A stretch of DNA of 12,712 nucleotides from Bacillota bacterium (GCA_023392515.1 JAEVYX010000146.1:1-12712), one strand, 5' to 3'. Shown: positions 1 to 6,035, counted from the stretch's first letter. The notes: a model not told the origin generated them from the sequence alone. Made by a program: numbers and translations.

Positions 1-1481
1 AAAAAGAAAATGTGCGGGGGTATGTGTTTACCCACGGCCATGAGGATCATATCGGCGCTGTGCCGTATGTATTGAAGCAGGTTCCCGCGCCCCTGTACGG
101 CACCCGGCTGACGCTGGCGCTGGTGGAACTCAAGCTCAAGGAGCACCGCATACCCAACGTTCAAATGAATGTGGTCCGCCCCAGACAGGAAATCCAGCTT
201 GGGAAATTTTCTGTGCGCTTCATCAAGGTCAGCCATTCCATTGCAGGAGCAGTAGCTTTGGCGATTACCTGCCCTGCGGGGACCGTGGTGGTATCCGGCG
301 ACTTCAAAATTGACTACACCCCCATTGACGGTGAGGTGACCGATCTTTCCTCCTTCGCCGAAATCGGCGACAGGGGCGTACTTGCATTCCTGTGCGAGTC
401 CACCAATGTGGAACGGGCCGGATATACCATGTCCGAGCGGAAAATCGGAGAGACTTTTGCCAAATTGTTTGAAAAGGCGCAGGGCCGCATCATTGTAGCC
501 ATGTTTGCCAGCAATATTCACCGCATCCAGATGATGATCGATAATGCGGTGCGCTTTGGCCGCAAGGTTTGCTTTGTGGGCCGTAGCATGGTAAATGTAT
601 CCCGGGTAGCCATGCAGATTGAAGAACTCACCATTCCCGAGGGATTCCTTGTGGAGATGGATGACCTGGATGTTTATCCGGATGATCAATTGCTGGTCAT
701 CACCACTGGCAGCCAGGGCGAGGCCATGAGCGGCCTGACCCGCATGGCCTTCAGCGAGCACCGGAAACTGCAGATACGGCCCAGCGATATGGTGATTATC
801 TCCGCGACGCCCATTCCCGGCAACGAGAAGGCTGTCGCCAGGGTCATCAACCAATTGTACCGCTGCGGTGCAGAGGTCATCTACTCCACCCTGGAGTCGG
901 TTCATGTTTCCGGCCATGCCTGCCAGGAGGAATTGAAGCTACTGCACGTCCTGGTGCGGCCTCAGTATTTCATCCCCGTTCACGGGGAGTACAGAATGCT
1001 GTGGCAGCATGCGGAATTGGCCGAGTCTCTGGGCATGAACAGGAAAAATATAATCATTCCCGAAATGGGCCAGGTGATCGAGATGAATGCCACCTCCCTG
1101 GCGATTGCAGATACGGTGCCTACCGGCGGCGTATTGGTGGATGGTCTGGGGATCGGCGATGTGGGCAATGTGGTGCTTCGCGACCGAAAGCATCTGTCCC
1201 AGGATGGCCTGATTATCATCGTCATGGCCATTGATCGGGACCGGGGCGCTCTGGTATCCGGGCCGGATATCATCAGCCGCGGGTTTGTCTACGTCCGTGA
1301 AAATGAGGACATCATTGAAAGCACTCGGGATCTGGTGCGGGGCATCATCGTCTCCTACGGTAAAATTGACGGAAGCGATTGGATGCCTATGAAAAACCGC
1401 ATCAAGGATGAACTGCACCGCTTTATCTATGAAAAGATCAAGCGCAATCCCATGGTGCTTCCCATCATTGTCGAAATCTGA
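1..1481 (+). CDS. rnj: Ribonuclease J, 5'-truncated by the window edge
   Basis: RNase J is a cytoplasmic metallo-beta-lactamase/beta-CASP enzyme with 5'-3' exonuclease and endonuclease activity in mRNA decay and rRNA maturation. The frame is open from base 3, and the GTG at 12 is an internal valine, not a start. About 490 residues are visible. Compared with a usual length near 555, roughly the first 65-70 residues are missing. The metal-binding THGHEDH motif lies almost at the visible N terminus (bases 33-53). It is followed by a GDFK motif, the STN..R.GYTMSER segment, the beta-CASP stretch FASNIHR, the SPIPGN-like TPIPGN, and IPVHGEYRML with the late metal-ligand histidine. The C terminus (MVLPIIVEI) matches the family ending, so the 3' end is complete. 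The 148 bases that follow are non-coding. Identification is firm; which RNase J paralogue it represents cannot be told. Confidence 0.96.
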   Translation, partial: KENVRGYVFTHGHEDHIGAVPYVLKQVPAPLYGTRLTLALVELKLKEHRIPNVQMNVVRPRQEIQLGKFSVRFIKVSHSIAGAVALAITCPAGTVVVSGDFKIDYTPIDGEVTDLSSFAEIGDRGVLAFLCESTNVERAGYTMSERKIGETFAKLFEKAQGRIIVAMFASNIHRIQMMIDNAVRFGRKVCFVGRSMVNVSRVAMQIEELTIPEGFLVEMDDLDVYPDDQLLVITTGSQGEAMSGLTRMAFSEHRKLQIRPSDMVIISATPIPGNEKAVARVINQLYRCGAEVIYSTLESVHVSGHACQEELKLLHVLVRPQYFIPVHGEYRMLWQHAELAESLGMNRKNIIIPEMGQVIEMNATSLAIADTVPTGGVLVDGLGIGDVGNVVLRDRKHLSQDGLIIIVMAIDRDRGALVSGPDIISRGFVYVRENEDIIESTRDLVRGIIVSYGKIDGSDWMPMKNRIKDELHRFIYEKIKRNPMVLPIIVEI

Positions 1482-1629
1482 TTTGCGCTTTGCCTTGATC
1501 CTGCGCCTTCGGGCGGTCCCCCCAAGCGGTTTGCCTTGGGTGCGGGGGGCTGCTTGTTTGGCGTGGGACTGTTTTTTTAGGCATGCAGTTTTTATAGGGG
1601 CATGACCGTTATATCGGGGAGGGAATTCC
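1482..1629 (+). terminator. GC-rich intergenic stretch with inverted repeats, possible rnj terminator
   Basis: This 148-base gap holds no convincing gene. A small stem CGCC-TTCG-GGCG sits at 1504-1515. CCCAAG (1521-1526) can pair with CTTGGG (1535-1540), and runs of C (1518-1523) and G (1544-1549) offer an alternative pairing. GTCCC (1516-1520) can pair with GGGAC (1565-1569), which is followed two bases later by seven T (1572-1578), the layout of a large intrinsic terminator. The arms are separated by alternative foldings, so the call is tentative. A promoter for the next genes may lie at 1586-1614 (TTATAT at 1609-1614), but no good -35 was found. Confidence 0.4.
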
Positions 1630-1974
1630 ATGCAGTATGCAAAAGCCCATGAACTGGCGCAGGAGATCCGCCAAAGTGAAGAATACAGAACCTATATGGA
1701 TCTTCGTGACAGGGTTATGGCGGATGACACCAACAAAACCCTCCTGAAGGAATATAAGAAGATGCAGACGCGGCTGCAAATGGCGGCTATGGCCCAATCT
1801 ACTTCGGGTAACGAGGAGATGCAGCGGTTTTCTCAGCTGTCCGCACTCCTTTTCTCCCAGCAGGAAATATCCGCTTATCTTTTGGCAGAAATGCGGCTGC
1901 AGCAGGCCATGGGAGATATTTTTAAAATTATAACGGATGCGTCCGGGCTTGAACTGGAATTACCCGGCATGTAG
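1630..1974 (+). CDS. ylbF: YlbF/YmcA (Com_YlbF) family protein
   Basis: This is a small, mostly helical 114-residue protein. The family pattern is visible: an N-terminal AHELAQEIRQSEEYRTY helix, then LLKEYKKMQ, and a C-terminal half ending in a helix rich in Met, Leu and Gln (LLAEMRLQQAMGDIFKIITDASGL). In Bacillus subtilis, YlbF, YmcA and YaaT form a complex that steers RNase Y cleavage and affects sporulation, competence and biofilm formation. That role is known for the family; here it is inferred. The ATG is supported by GGGGAGGG at 1616-1623 with a short spacer. mltG begins 15 bases after the stop, so the two are probably co-transcribed. The neighbouring RNase J gene gives an RNA-decay context, although a possible terminator separates them. 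Paralogue assignment within the family (YlbF or YmcA type) is uncertain. Confidence 0.85.
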   Translation: MQYAKAHELAQEIRQSEEYRTYMDLRDRVMADDTNKTLLKEYKKMQTRLQMAAMAQSTSGNEEMQRFSQLSALLFSQQEISAYLLAEMRLQQAMGDIFKIITDASGLELELPGM

Positions 1975-1989
1975 GTACAAGGAGGCACC

Positions 1990-3177
1990 ATGAAAAACAG
2001 AAAGCCTAAAAAAGAATATACCCACCAATCCCTTCGGGATGAGCGAAGGTATGGCTTGTATTGGTACAGCGCTTTATGGCATATGCTGCGCCCCTTTCTG
2101 GTGGTGGCCGTATCGCTGGTGGTTGTGGTAGGCCTTTTTTCCTCCGGATGGAACTATGCGTATAATAACTATCTGGGCCCTGTGGCCCCCGGTGATGAAA
2201 CACCCATCACCTTTTCAGTGGAAAACGGCAACAGCCTGACCAAGGTTTCCACCAACCTGAAAAGCCAAAACCTTGTGCGGAACAGCACCATTTTCAAATA
2301 CTATTGCGACTTTCTTGGCCTGGGGCAAAAGATTCAGGCCGGGGATTATCAATTGACCCGGGGCATGACCCTGGATGAAATTGCCAACCAATTAACTACC
2401 GGCGACGGCAAGCCCATGACCGCGAAAATTACCGTCATCCCCGGCTGGACCATTGAAGATATTGCAAACAAGCTGGTTACCGACAAGGTCATTCCCAACA
2501 AGGACGAATTTTTGGCCCTTTGCAAAACGGGGGAAGGCTTTGGTGATTATTATTATATCAACGATGTGCTAAGCTCACCCAACGTAGGCCAGCGCAAATA
2601 TGTGCTGGAGGGGTATTTGTCCCCCAACACCTATGAAGTGTATACCAATGCCACCAGCACCGATATTATCCGCAAGCTCTTGTCCCAGACGGAAGTGGCT
2701 TATCCCGCCGATTATCACGAGCGGGCGGAACAGCTGGGATACACCATGGATCAGGTAATCACCCTAGCATCCCTGATTGAAAAAGAAGCCAAGGAGCCCG
2801 ATTTTGCAAAGGTTTCCGCGGTGTTTCATAACCGGCTTGCCGGCAACATCAAGCTGGGCAGCGACGTATCCATTCACTATATCACCGGCGTGCGCCGCAT
2901 GTCCCTGTCTAAGCAGGATCTGGATATCAGTTCTCCGTACAACACCTACAAAATCACAGGGCTGCCGCTGGGCCCCATCTGTAATCCTTCTCCTGCAGCC
3001 ATCCAGGCGGCGCTGTATCCGGATGAGGCATTTGTAACCGACAAGTACCTGTACTTCTGCAGCAAAGACCCGAACACGGGCGAGCTTCAATTCTCCAAAA
3101 CGCTGGCGGAGCATGAGCAGGCTGTGGCCATTTACGCCCCGCTGTGGCAGGCCTACGACGAAAGCAGGGGTCTGTAA
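1990..3177 (+). CDS. mltG: Endolytic murein transglycosylase MltG (YceG-like)
   Basis: MltG is a membrane-anchored lytic transglycosylase that cuts nascent glycan strands and is thought to set strand length or terminate elongation. Residues 1-31 are basic and cytoplasmic. A single transmembrane helix spans about 32-52 (MLRPFLVVAVSLVVVVGLF). A LysM-like subdomain follows (about 73-140, with GDYQL..GMTLDEIANQL), then the catalytic YceG domain. Glu264 in LASLIEKEAK matches the catalytic Glu of E. coli MltG. Other family signatures are LEGYLSPNTYEV (207-217) and YNTYKITGLPLGPICNPSPAA. The length of 395 residues is normal. AAGGAGG at 1979-1985 fixes the start. The U32 gene begins 2 bases after the stop. 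In B. subtilis the mltG homologue (yrrL) also lies beside U32 genes, so the neighbourhood is conserved, but the O-methyltransferase found between them there is absent here. Confidence 0.95.
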   Translation: MKNRKPKKEYTHQSLRDERRYGLYWYSALWHMLRPFLVVAVSLVVVVGLFSSGWNYAYNNYLGPVAPGDETPITFSVENGNSLTKVSTNLKSQNLVRNSTIFKYYCDFLGLGQKIQAGDYQLTRGMTLDEIANQLTTGDGKPMTAKITVIPGWTIEDIANKLVTDKVIPNKDEFLALCKTGEGFGDYYYINDVLSSPNVGQRKYVLEGYLSPNTYEVYTNATSTDIIRKLLSQTEVAYPADYHERAEQLGYTMDQVITLASLIEKEAKEPDFAKVSAVFHNRLAGNIKLGSDVSIHYITGVRRMSLSKQDLDISSPYNTYKITGLPLGPICNPSPAAIQAALYPDEAFVTDKYLYFCSKDPNTGELQFSKTLAEHEQAVAIYAPLWQAYDESRGL

Positions 3178-3179
3178 TC

Positions 3180-4442
3180 ATGGAGGGCTGCGAAAATTTG
3201 CCAATGCCTGAACTCCTGGCCCCCGCCGGGGGCATGGAACAGCTTCAGGCTGCGCTCCGCTATGGGGCTGATGCCGTATACGGCGGCATGGCCCGCTACG
3301 GTTTGCGGGCTTTCGCAGGGAATTTCACCGAGGAAAGCCTTGCAAAAGCGGTGGAGCTGTGCCACCAAAAGGGAAAAAAGTTCTACCTCACCCTGAACAG
3401 CTATCCTTTTGACGAGGATATGCAAGGGCTTGCGGACTGCGCTCGGTTTGCTGGGGATGCAGGGGTCGACGCTGCCATCGTCAGCGACCTGGGGGCGGTT
3501 TTAATGCTTAGGGACGAGGTGCCCAATCTTCCCCTGCACATCAGCACCCAGGCCAATACTCTTAACAGCCGGGCCGCGGCTGCCTGGCATCAGATGGGCG
3601 CTTCCCGGGTGATTTTAGCCCGGGAGATGAGCCTTGCCCAAATTGCCGCCCTGCGCAGAAATACGCCCAAAGGCCTGGAACTGGAGGCTTTTGTCCACGG
3701 GGCTGCTTGCATGTCCTATTCCGGAAGATGCCTGCTGAGCAACGAACTGACCGGCCGGGGCGCCAACCAGGGCGCTTGCGCCCAGCCCTGCCGCTGGAAG
3801 TATGCGGTCATGGAAGAAAAGCGGCCCGGTCAATACCTGCCTGTCAGCGAGGATGAAAACGGAACATACATTTTTTCCGCCCAGGATTTGAACACCATGC
3901 CCCTTTTGCCCGATTTGGTGCGCTGCGGCCTCCGGTCACTAAAAATTGAAGGGCGTATGAAAAAGGAATATTATGTGGCTACCGTCGTGGCCGCTTACCG
4001 CCGGGGTCTTGATGCCCTGCAATCAGGGCTGGATGCATTTGAGACCCTTTTGCCGGAACTGATGGGGGAGCTGAACAAGGCAAGCCACAGGCCCGGCAAT
4101 ACGGGTTTTTACCTGGATAAGCCCAACCCCTGCGGCGGTGCGGATGGGTTTTCCCAAACCATGGAGTATGTGGGTCGTGTGGCGCAGGGCGCATCCACGG
4201 GGAATAGTGCCCGTGTGGAATTGAAAAACCGCTTTTATGTAGGCGATGAACTGGAAGTGCTGACGCCCCAGGGCGTTTTCCCCTATAAACCACAAGAAAT
4301 TTTGCTGGAGGATACGGGCGAACGGGTGGAATCCTTTGGCGTGGCAGGCTCGATGCTGAAATTGCACTTTCCCTTCCCGGTGGAAGCGGGGGATATTTTG
4401 CGCGGCCCGGTGCGAAATCATAGCCTGTCCACAGAAAAATAG
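3180..4442 (+). CDS. Peptidase U32 family protein, probable tRNA hydroxylation protein (TrhP-like)
   Basis: The 420-residue protein begins with the family hallmark PELLAPAGGMEQLQAALRYGADAVYGG. It carries the U32 signature EAFVHGAACMSYSGRC with further cysteines in GACAQPCRW. Cys177, 184, 200 and 204 are the likely iron-sulfur ligands. A C-terminal beta-barrel-like extension (about 310-420) gives the long form of the family. Although named a peptidase, members such as TrhP (B. subtilis YrrN/YrrO, E. coli YegQ) act in prephenate-dependent 5-hydroxyuridine formation at the tRNA wobble base. The length and the mltG neighbour favour a YrrO-type role. The ATG at 3180 is preferred because AGGGG at 3166-3170 lies 9 bases upstream. 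An in-frame GTG at 3144 overlaps mltG, and the ATG at 3204 has its GGAGGG too far away (16 bases). A strong hairpin follows the stop. Family is certain; exact function is probable. Confidence 0.9.
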   Translation: MEGCENLPMPELLAPAGGMEQLQAALRYGADAVYGGMARYGLRAFAGNFTEESLAKAVELCHQKGKKFYLTLNSYPFDEDMQGLADCARFAGDAGVDAAIVSDLGAVLMLRDEVPNLPLHISTQANTLNSRAAAAWHQMGASRVILAREMSLAQIAALRRNTPKGLELEAFVHGAACMSYSGRCLLSNELTGRGANQGACAQPCRWKYAVMEEKRPGQYLPVSEDENGTYIFSAQDLNTMPLLPDLVRCGLRSLKIEGRMKKEYYVATVVAAYRRGLDALQSGLDAFETLLPELMGELNKASHRPGNTGFYLDKPNPCGGADGFSQTMEYVGRVAQGASTGNSARVELKNRFYVGDELEVLTPQGVFPYKPQEILLEDTGERVESFGVAGSMLKLHFPFPVEAGDILRGPVRNHSLSTEK

Positions 4443-4455
4443 AAGAAACTGTTGC

Positions 4456-4483
4456 ACCAAGTCCTCCTTTAAGGCATAAGCTA
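4456..4483 (+). promoter_or_regulatory. Candidate sigma-K (or sigma-E) type promoter of sigK
   Basis: CATAAGCTA (4475-4483) matches the sigma-K -10 consensus CATANNNTA at every fixed base. An AC dinucleotide at 4456-4457 lies 17 bases upstream, the reported sigma-K spacing. The sigma-E -10 is related, but its ATA -35 is not present at the right distance. The -10 coincides with the loop of the SD-burying hairpin. A start near 4489-4491 would give a very short leader (about 14-16 nt) lacking the left arm. A 9-of-10 match to the SpoIIID consensus WWRRACARNY lies on the minus strand at 4423-4432. These are short motifs and could be chance. Confidence 0.35.
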
Positions 4484-4502
4484 GCCTATAAGGAGGATTT
4501 TT
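4459..4502 (+). promoter_or_regulatory. Hairpin burying the sigK ribosome binding site, terminator-like
   Basis: AAGTCCTCCTTTAAGGC (4459-4475) and GCCTATAAGGAGGATTT (4484-4500) pair along 17 positions. There is one G-U pair, one two-base mismatch (4470-4471 against 4488-4489), and an 8-base loop, ATAAGCTA (4476-4483). The sigK Shine-Dalgarno AAGGAGG (4490-4496) is fully paired with CCTCCTT (4463-4469). A run of five T (4498-4502) follows the core stem, so the element could also end transcription from the mltG-U32 genes. Either way, transcripts entering from upstream would express sigK poorly. The pairing is seen directly; the function is inferred. Confidence 0.7.
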
Positions 4503-4504
4503 GC

Positions 4505-5206
4505 ATGATGATAGAAGCACTGCTTTTGTGGCTGGTCAAAGAATGCTTGTTCTTTCTTGGGTATGTTTCCAGCCGTTCGAGCTTTCCCAAACCCCTGTCC
4601 AGGGCGGAGGAAGCGGAATGCATTGCAGCCATGGCGGCGGGGGATGAAGGGGCCAGGCGTAAGCTCATTGAGCACAACATGCGCCTGGTGGTTCATGTGG
4701 CCCGGAAATACACGGTGCCCGGCTGCACCCAGGATGACTTGATTTCCATCGGTGCCATGGGGCTGATCAAGGCCATTGCCAGTTATAAACCGGACAGCGG
4801 AACGGCGCTTGCCACCTATGCCGCGCGCTGCGTGGAAAACGAAGTGCTAATGACGCTCAGGGCGGCCAAGAAACGCCGGGGGGATGTATCCTTGAGCGAT
4901 CCCATCGGCACGGACGGGGAGGGCAACGATATCTCCTTTATGGATATCCTGGGCACTCCCTGCGACGTGGTGGAGGAGGAGGTCCACCGCCGGGTGACCA
5001 TGCAAAGGGTGCGGGAACTGCTTTCCACGCTGCCCAAAAGGGAGCGGGCTGTGCTGGAAATGCGCTATGGGCTATTGGACGGCAGGGCTCATCCTCAGCA
5101 TGAGATCGCCAAACTTCTCAACATCTCCCGTTCCTATGTGTCCCGGGTGGAAAAACATGCCATACAGCTGATTCGGGATGGGTTGAGCCGTACGGACGTT
5201 TCATAG
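4505..5206 (+). CDS. sigK: RNA polymerase sporulation sigma factor SigK
   Basis: This is the late mother-cell sigma factor of endospore formation, made as an inactive membrane-associated pro-protein and cleaved by SpoIVFB in Bacillus. The 233-residue product starts with a hydrophobic pro-sequence (about 1-20, MMIEALLLWLVKECLFFLGY). It then has sigma-70 region 2 (IEHNMRLVVHVARKY, DDLISIGAMGLIKAI, LATYAARCVENEVLM; about 50-125). It continues with the SigK-typical DVSLSDPIGTDGEGNDIS, and region 4 with a helix-turn-helix (HEIAKLLNISRSYVSRVEKHA, about 199-219). The Bacillus protein is easily aligned by eye over its whole length. The gene is continuous, with no skin-type element interrupting it. 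AAGGAGG at 4490-4496, 8 bases before the ATG, decides the start; the adjacent second ATG at 4508 is equally in frame. That ribosome binding site is paired within a hairpin. Confidence 0.94.
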   Translation: MMIEALLLWLVKECLFFLGYVSSRSSFPKPLSRAEEAECIAAMAAGDEGARRKLIEHNMRLVVHVARKYTVPGCTQDDLISIGAMGLIKAIASYKPDSGTALATYAARCVENEVLMTLRAAKKRRGDVSLSDPIGTDGEGNDISFMDILGTPCDVVEEEVHRRVTMQRVRELLSTLPKRERAVLEMRYGLLDGRAHPQHEIAKLLNISRSYVSRVEKHAIQLIRDGLSRTDVS

Positions 5207-5226
5207 GATTCTCTTTCACTTTTTCG

Positions 5227-5235
5227 TGGTATACT
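5227..5235 (+). promoter_or_regulatory. Extended -10 promoter for the flavin-reductase-like gene
   Basis: TGGTATACT combines a TGn extension with a 5-of-6 match to TATAAT. The region 16-18 bases upstream (about 5207-5213) has no recognisable -35, as is tolerated for extended -10 promoters. A start near 5242 would leave a 23-base leader containing AAGGAGG at 5250-5256. The element lies in the 58-base gap after sigK, so the downstream gene can be expressed separately from sigK. Confidence 0.55.
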
Positions 5236-5264
5236 ATATGTGTAATACAAAAGGAGGAAGCAAA

Positions 5265-5783
5265 ATGGATTTGAATGCGTTTTCTCATCTATCCTGCGGG
5301 ATGTATATCGTCAGCGCCTCTTGGGAGCTTAAGCGCAGCGGCTGTCTTATCAATACGGCCATGTGGGTTACAAATACACCCATGCAGGTTTCCGTGACGG
5401 TTAACAAAGATAATTTTACTTGCTCCTTGATTGAAAAATCCGGGCTGTTTGCTTTGCAGCCGGTAACCCAGGAAGCGGACATGAAGTTTTTAGGCCGGTT
5501 TGGCTTTCGCAGCGGGCGGGATATGGACAAGTATCAGGACCTTTCCACAACCATGGACAAAAACGGCTGCCCGATGCTGACGAATATGCCGGAGGTATCC
5601 GCCTGGTTTTCCGTCAAGGTTACGGGAAAACTGGATGTGGGAACCCATATCATCTTTGTGGGGGAAGTGCAGGACGCGGGCATTTTGAACGATAAGCCGC
5701 CCATGACCTATGCGTATTACCACCAGGTCAAAGGCGGGAAAACGCCGCCCAAGGCGGCCTCCTACCTGCCGGGAAGCCATTGA
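5265..5783 (+). CDS. Flavin reductase-like (FMN-binding split-barrel) domain protein
   Basis: This 172-residue cytoplasmic protein looks like a flavin-reductase-type split barrel that binds FMN and reduces flavin or passes electrons. Visible family features are LSCGMYIVSASWELKRSGCLINTAMWVTNTPMQVSVTVNKDN near the N terminus, SGLFALQPVTQEADMKFLGRFGFRSGRDMDK in the middle, and the C-terminal TYAYYHQVKGGKTPPKAASY. In many anaerobes this domain is the front half of high-molecular-weight rubredoxin (Hrb) and is followed by a rubredoxin domain. Here the protein stops about five residues after that linker-like segment, and no CxxC rubredoxin follows in any frame. It is therefore a stand-alone domain, and its partner is unknown. 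AAGGAGG at 5250-5256, 8 bases upstream, selects the ATG at 5265 over an upstream in-frame GTG at 5226. A terminator hairpin follows. Confidence 0.85.
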   Translation: MDLNAFSHLSCGMYIVSASWELKRSGCLINTAMWVTNTPMQVSVTVNKDNFTCSLIEKSGLFALQPVTQEADMKFLGRFGFRSGRDMDKYQDLSTTMDKNGCPMLTNMPEVSAWFSVKVTGKLDVGTHIIFVGEVQDAGILNDKPPMTYAYYHQVKGGKTPPKAASYLPGSH

Positions 5784-5810
5784 GCGAATAGGGGAAAAGA
5801 AAATATTGAA

Positions 5811-5860
5811 AAAATGCCACAAAGTGGTTGACAGGACAGCCGCTTTGTGGTATTTTGTTA
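5811..5860 (+). terminator. Strong intrinsic terminator hairpin after the flavin-reductase-like gene
   Basis: Bases 5811-5830 pair with 5837-5856 over 20 consecutive positions, with three G-U pairs, around a 6-base loop (ACAGGA, 5831-5836). The lower stem is A-rich on the left and U-rich on the right (AAAAT against ATTTT), as in bidirectional terminators. It starts 28 bases after the stop codon. Reading through would be required for the flavin-reductase transcript to reach the exporter operon, so that operon should need its own promoter. Confidence 0.8.
5828..5856 (+). promoter_or_regulatory. Sigma-A type promoter of the exporter leader, nested in the terminator
   Basis: TTGACA (5828-5833) is a perfect -35. 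After exactly 17 bases comes TATTTT (5851-5856), preceded by TGG (5848-5850), so the -10 is of the extended type although it matches only 4 of 6 consensus bases. The predicted start is near 5863, just before the leader-peptide ribosome binding site. The whole promoter lies inside the 5811-5856 inverted repeat. No other promoter candidate is available between the terminator and the leader. Confidence 0.72.
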
Positions 5861-5886
5861 AAAATTTTTCGAAGGAGTGCCTGGAT

Positions 5887-5946
5887 ATGATTTGTACGCT
5901 TCATTATGTCCTGCTTCAAGTCATTTTTCCCTCAAGGCGCTTGTAG
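5887..5946 (+). CDS. 19-residue leader peptide of the exporter operon
   Basis: An ATG preceded by AAGGAG (5872-5877, 9-base spacer) opens a short frame encoding MICTLHYVLLQVIFPSRRL and ending in TAG at 5944-5946. It sits between the nested promoter and the alternative stems that precede the ABC operon, which is the position of a regulatory leader peptide. The peptide is hydrophobic in the middle and ends Arg-Arg-Leu. It is not enriched for one amino acid, so control by amino-acid starvation, as in the trp leader, is unlikely. Arrest by a drug or a nascent peptide would fit better. Leader peptides controlling drug exporters are known, for example BmrB ahead of bmrCD in B. subtilis; this peptide is not recognisably the same. 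Expression is inferred from the ribosome binding site and position only. Confidence 0.6.
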   Translation: MICTLHYVLLQVIFPSRRL

Positions 5947-5956
5947 CGGCTCAGGC

Positions 5957-6016
5957 CGGTGCAGGCGCTTGAAGGCGTTGCACCGCAGGTCATACTCCTT
6001 TGGGACCGTGGTGCAA
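5957..6016 (+). promoter_or_regulatory. Attenuator: mutually exclusive 1:2 and 2:3 stems
   Basis: Arm 1, CGGTGCA (5957-5963), pairs perfectly with TGCACCG (5979-5985), with an inner CGC/GCG (5966-5968 with 5975-5977 region) capping the stem. Arm 2, TTGCACCGCAGGTC (5978-5991), pairs with arm 3, GACCGTGGTGCAA (6004-6016), over 13 base pairs with one bulged A (5987) and one G-U pair. Arm 3 is also the left arm of the downstream terminator (6004-6025). The 2:3 stem therefore excludes both 1:2 and the terminator, the logic of a transcription attenuator. Pairings were read by eye; no energies were calculated. Confidence 0.65.
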
Positions 6017-6035
6017 ACCATGGTCTTTTATTTTT
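6004..6035 (+). terminator. Intrinsic terminator inside the exporter leader (3:4 stem)
   Basis: GACCGTGG (6004-6011) and CCATGGTC (6018-6025) form an 8-bp stem with one G-U pair and a 6-base loop, TGCAAA. TTTTATTTTT (6026-6035) follows immediately. The ABC ATPase ribosome binding site begins right after the U-tract, so this terminator stands between promoter and genes and acts as a gate rather than an end of operon. Confidence 0.8.

Noticed and set aside
12..14. GTG as the start codon of the first gene
   Set aside because: The reading frame is open upstream to the window edge, and the essential N-terminal part of the beta-lactamase domain of RNase J must precede THGHEDH. The codon encodes an internal valine.
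1586..1614. Promoter for ylbF-mltG with TTATAT at 1609-1614
   Set aside because: No acceptable -35 lies at the right distance and the -10 is AT-rich but weak; transcription could come from upstream.
939..1631. A 230-codon open frame on the minus strand across the 3' part of rnj and the following gap
   Set aside because: It is antisense to a conserved enzyme, its translation is rich in His, Arg and Pro with no recognisable motif, and it lacks a good ribosome binding site. It is a shadow of the GC-rich coding strand.
4391..4426. Sigma-E promoter with GGATATT (4391-4397) and CATAGCCT (4419-4426) inside the U32 gene
   Set aside because: The spacer is 21 bases, far from the roughly 14-16 expected, so the two motifs do not form a credible promoter.
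4505..5206. A skin-like insertion in sigK
   Set aside because: The reading frame is continuous from the pro-sequence to region 4, so no excision is needed.
5976..6035. T-box riboswitch, suggested by GCACCGC before a terminator
   Set aside because: The T-box consensus (TGGNACCGCG) is not matched, the leader is too short for a stem I and specifier loop, and the downstream genes are an exporter, not an aminoacylation or amino-acid gene. The leader-peptide attenuator explains the same bases better.
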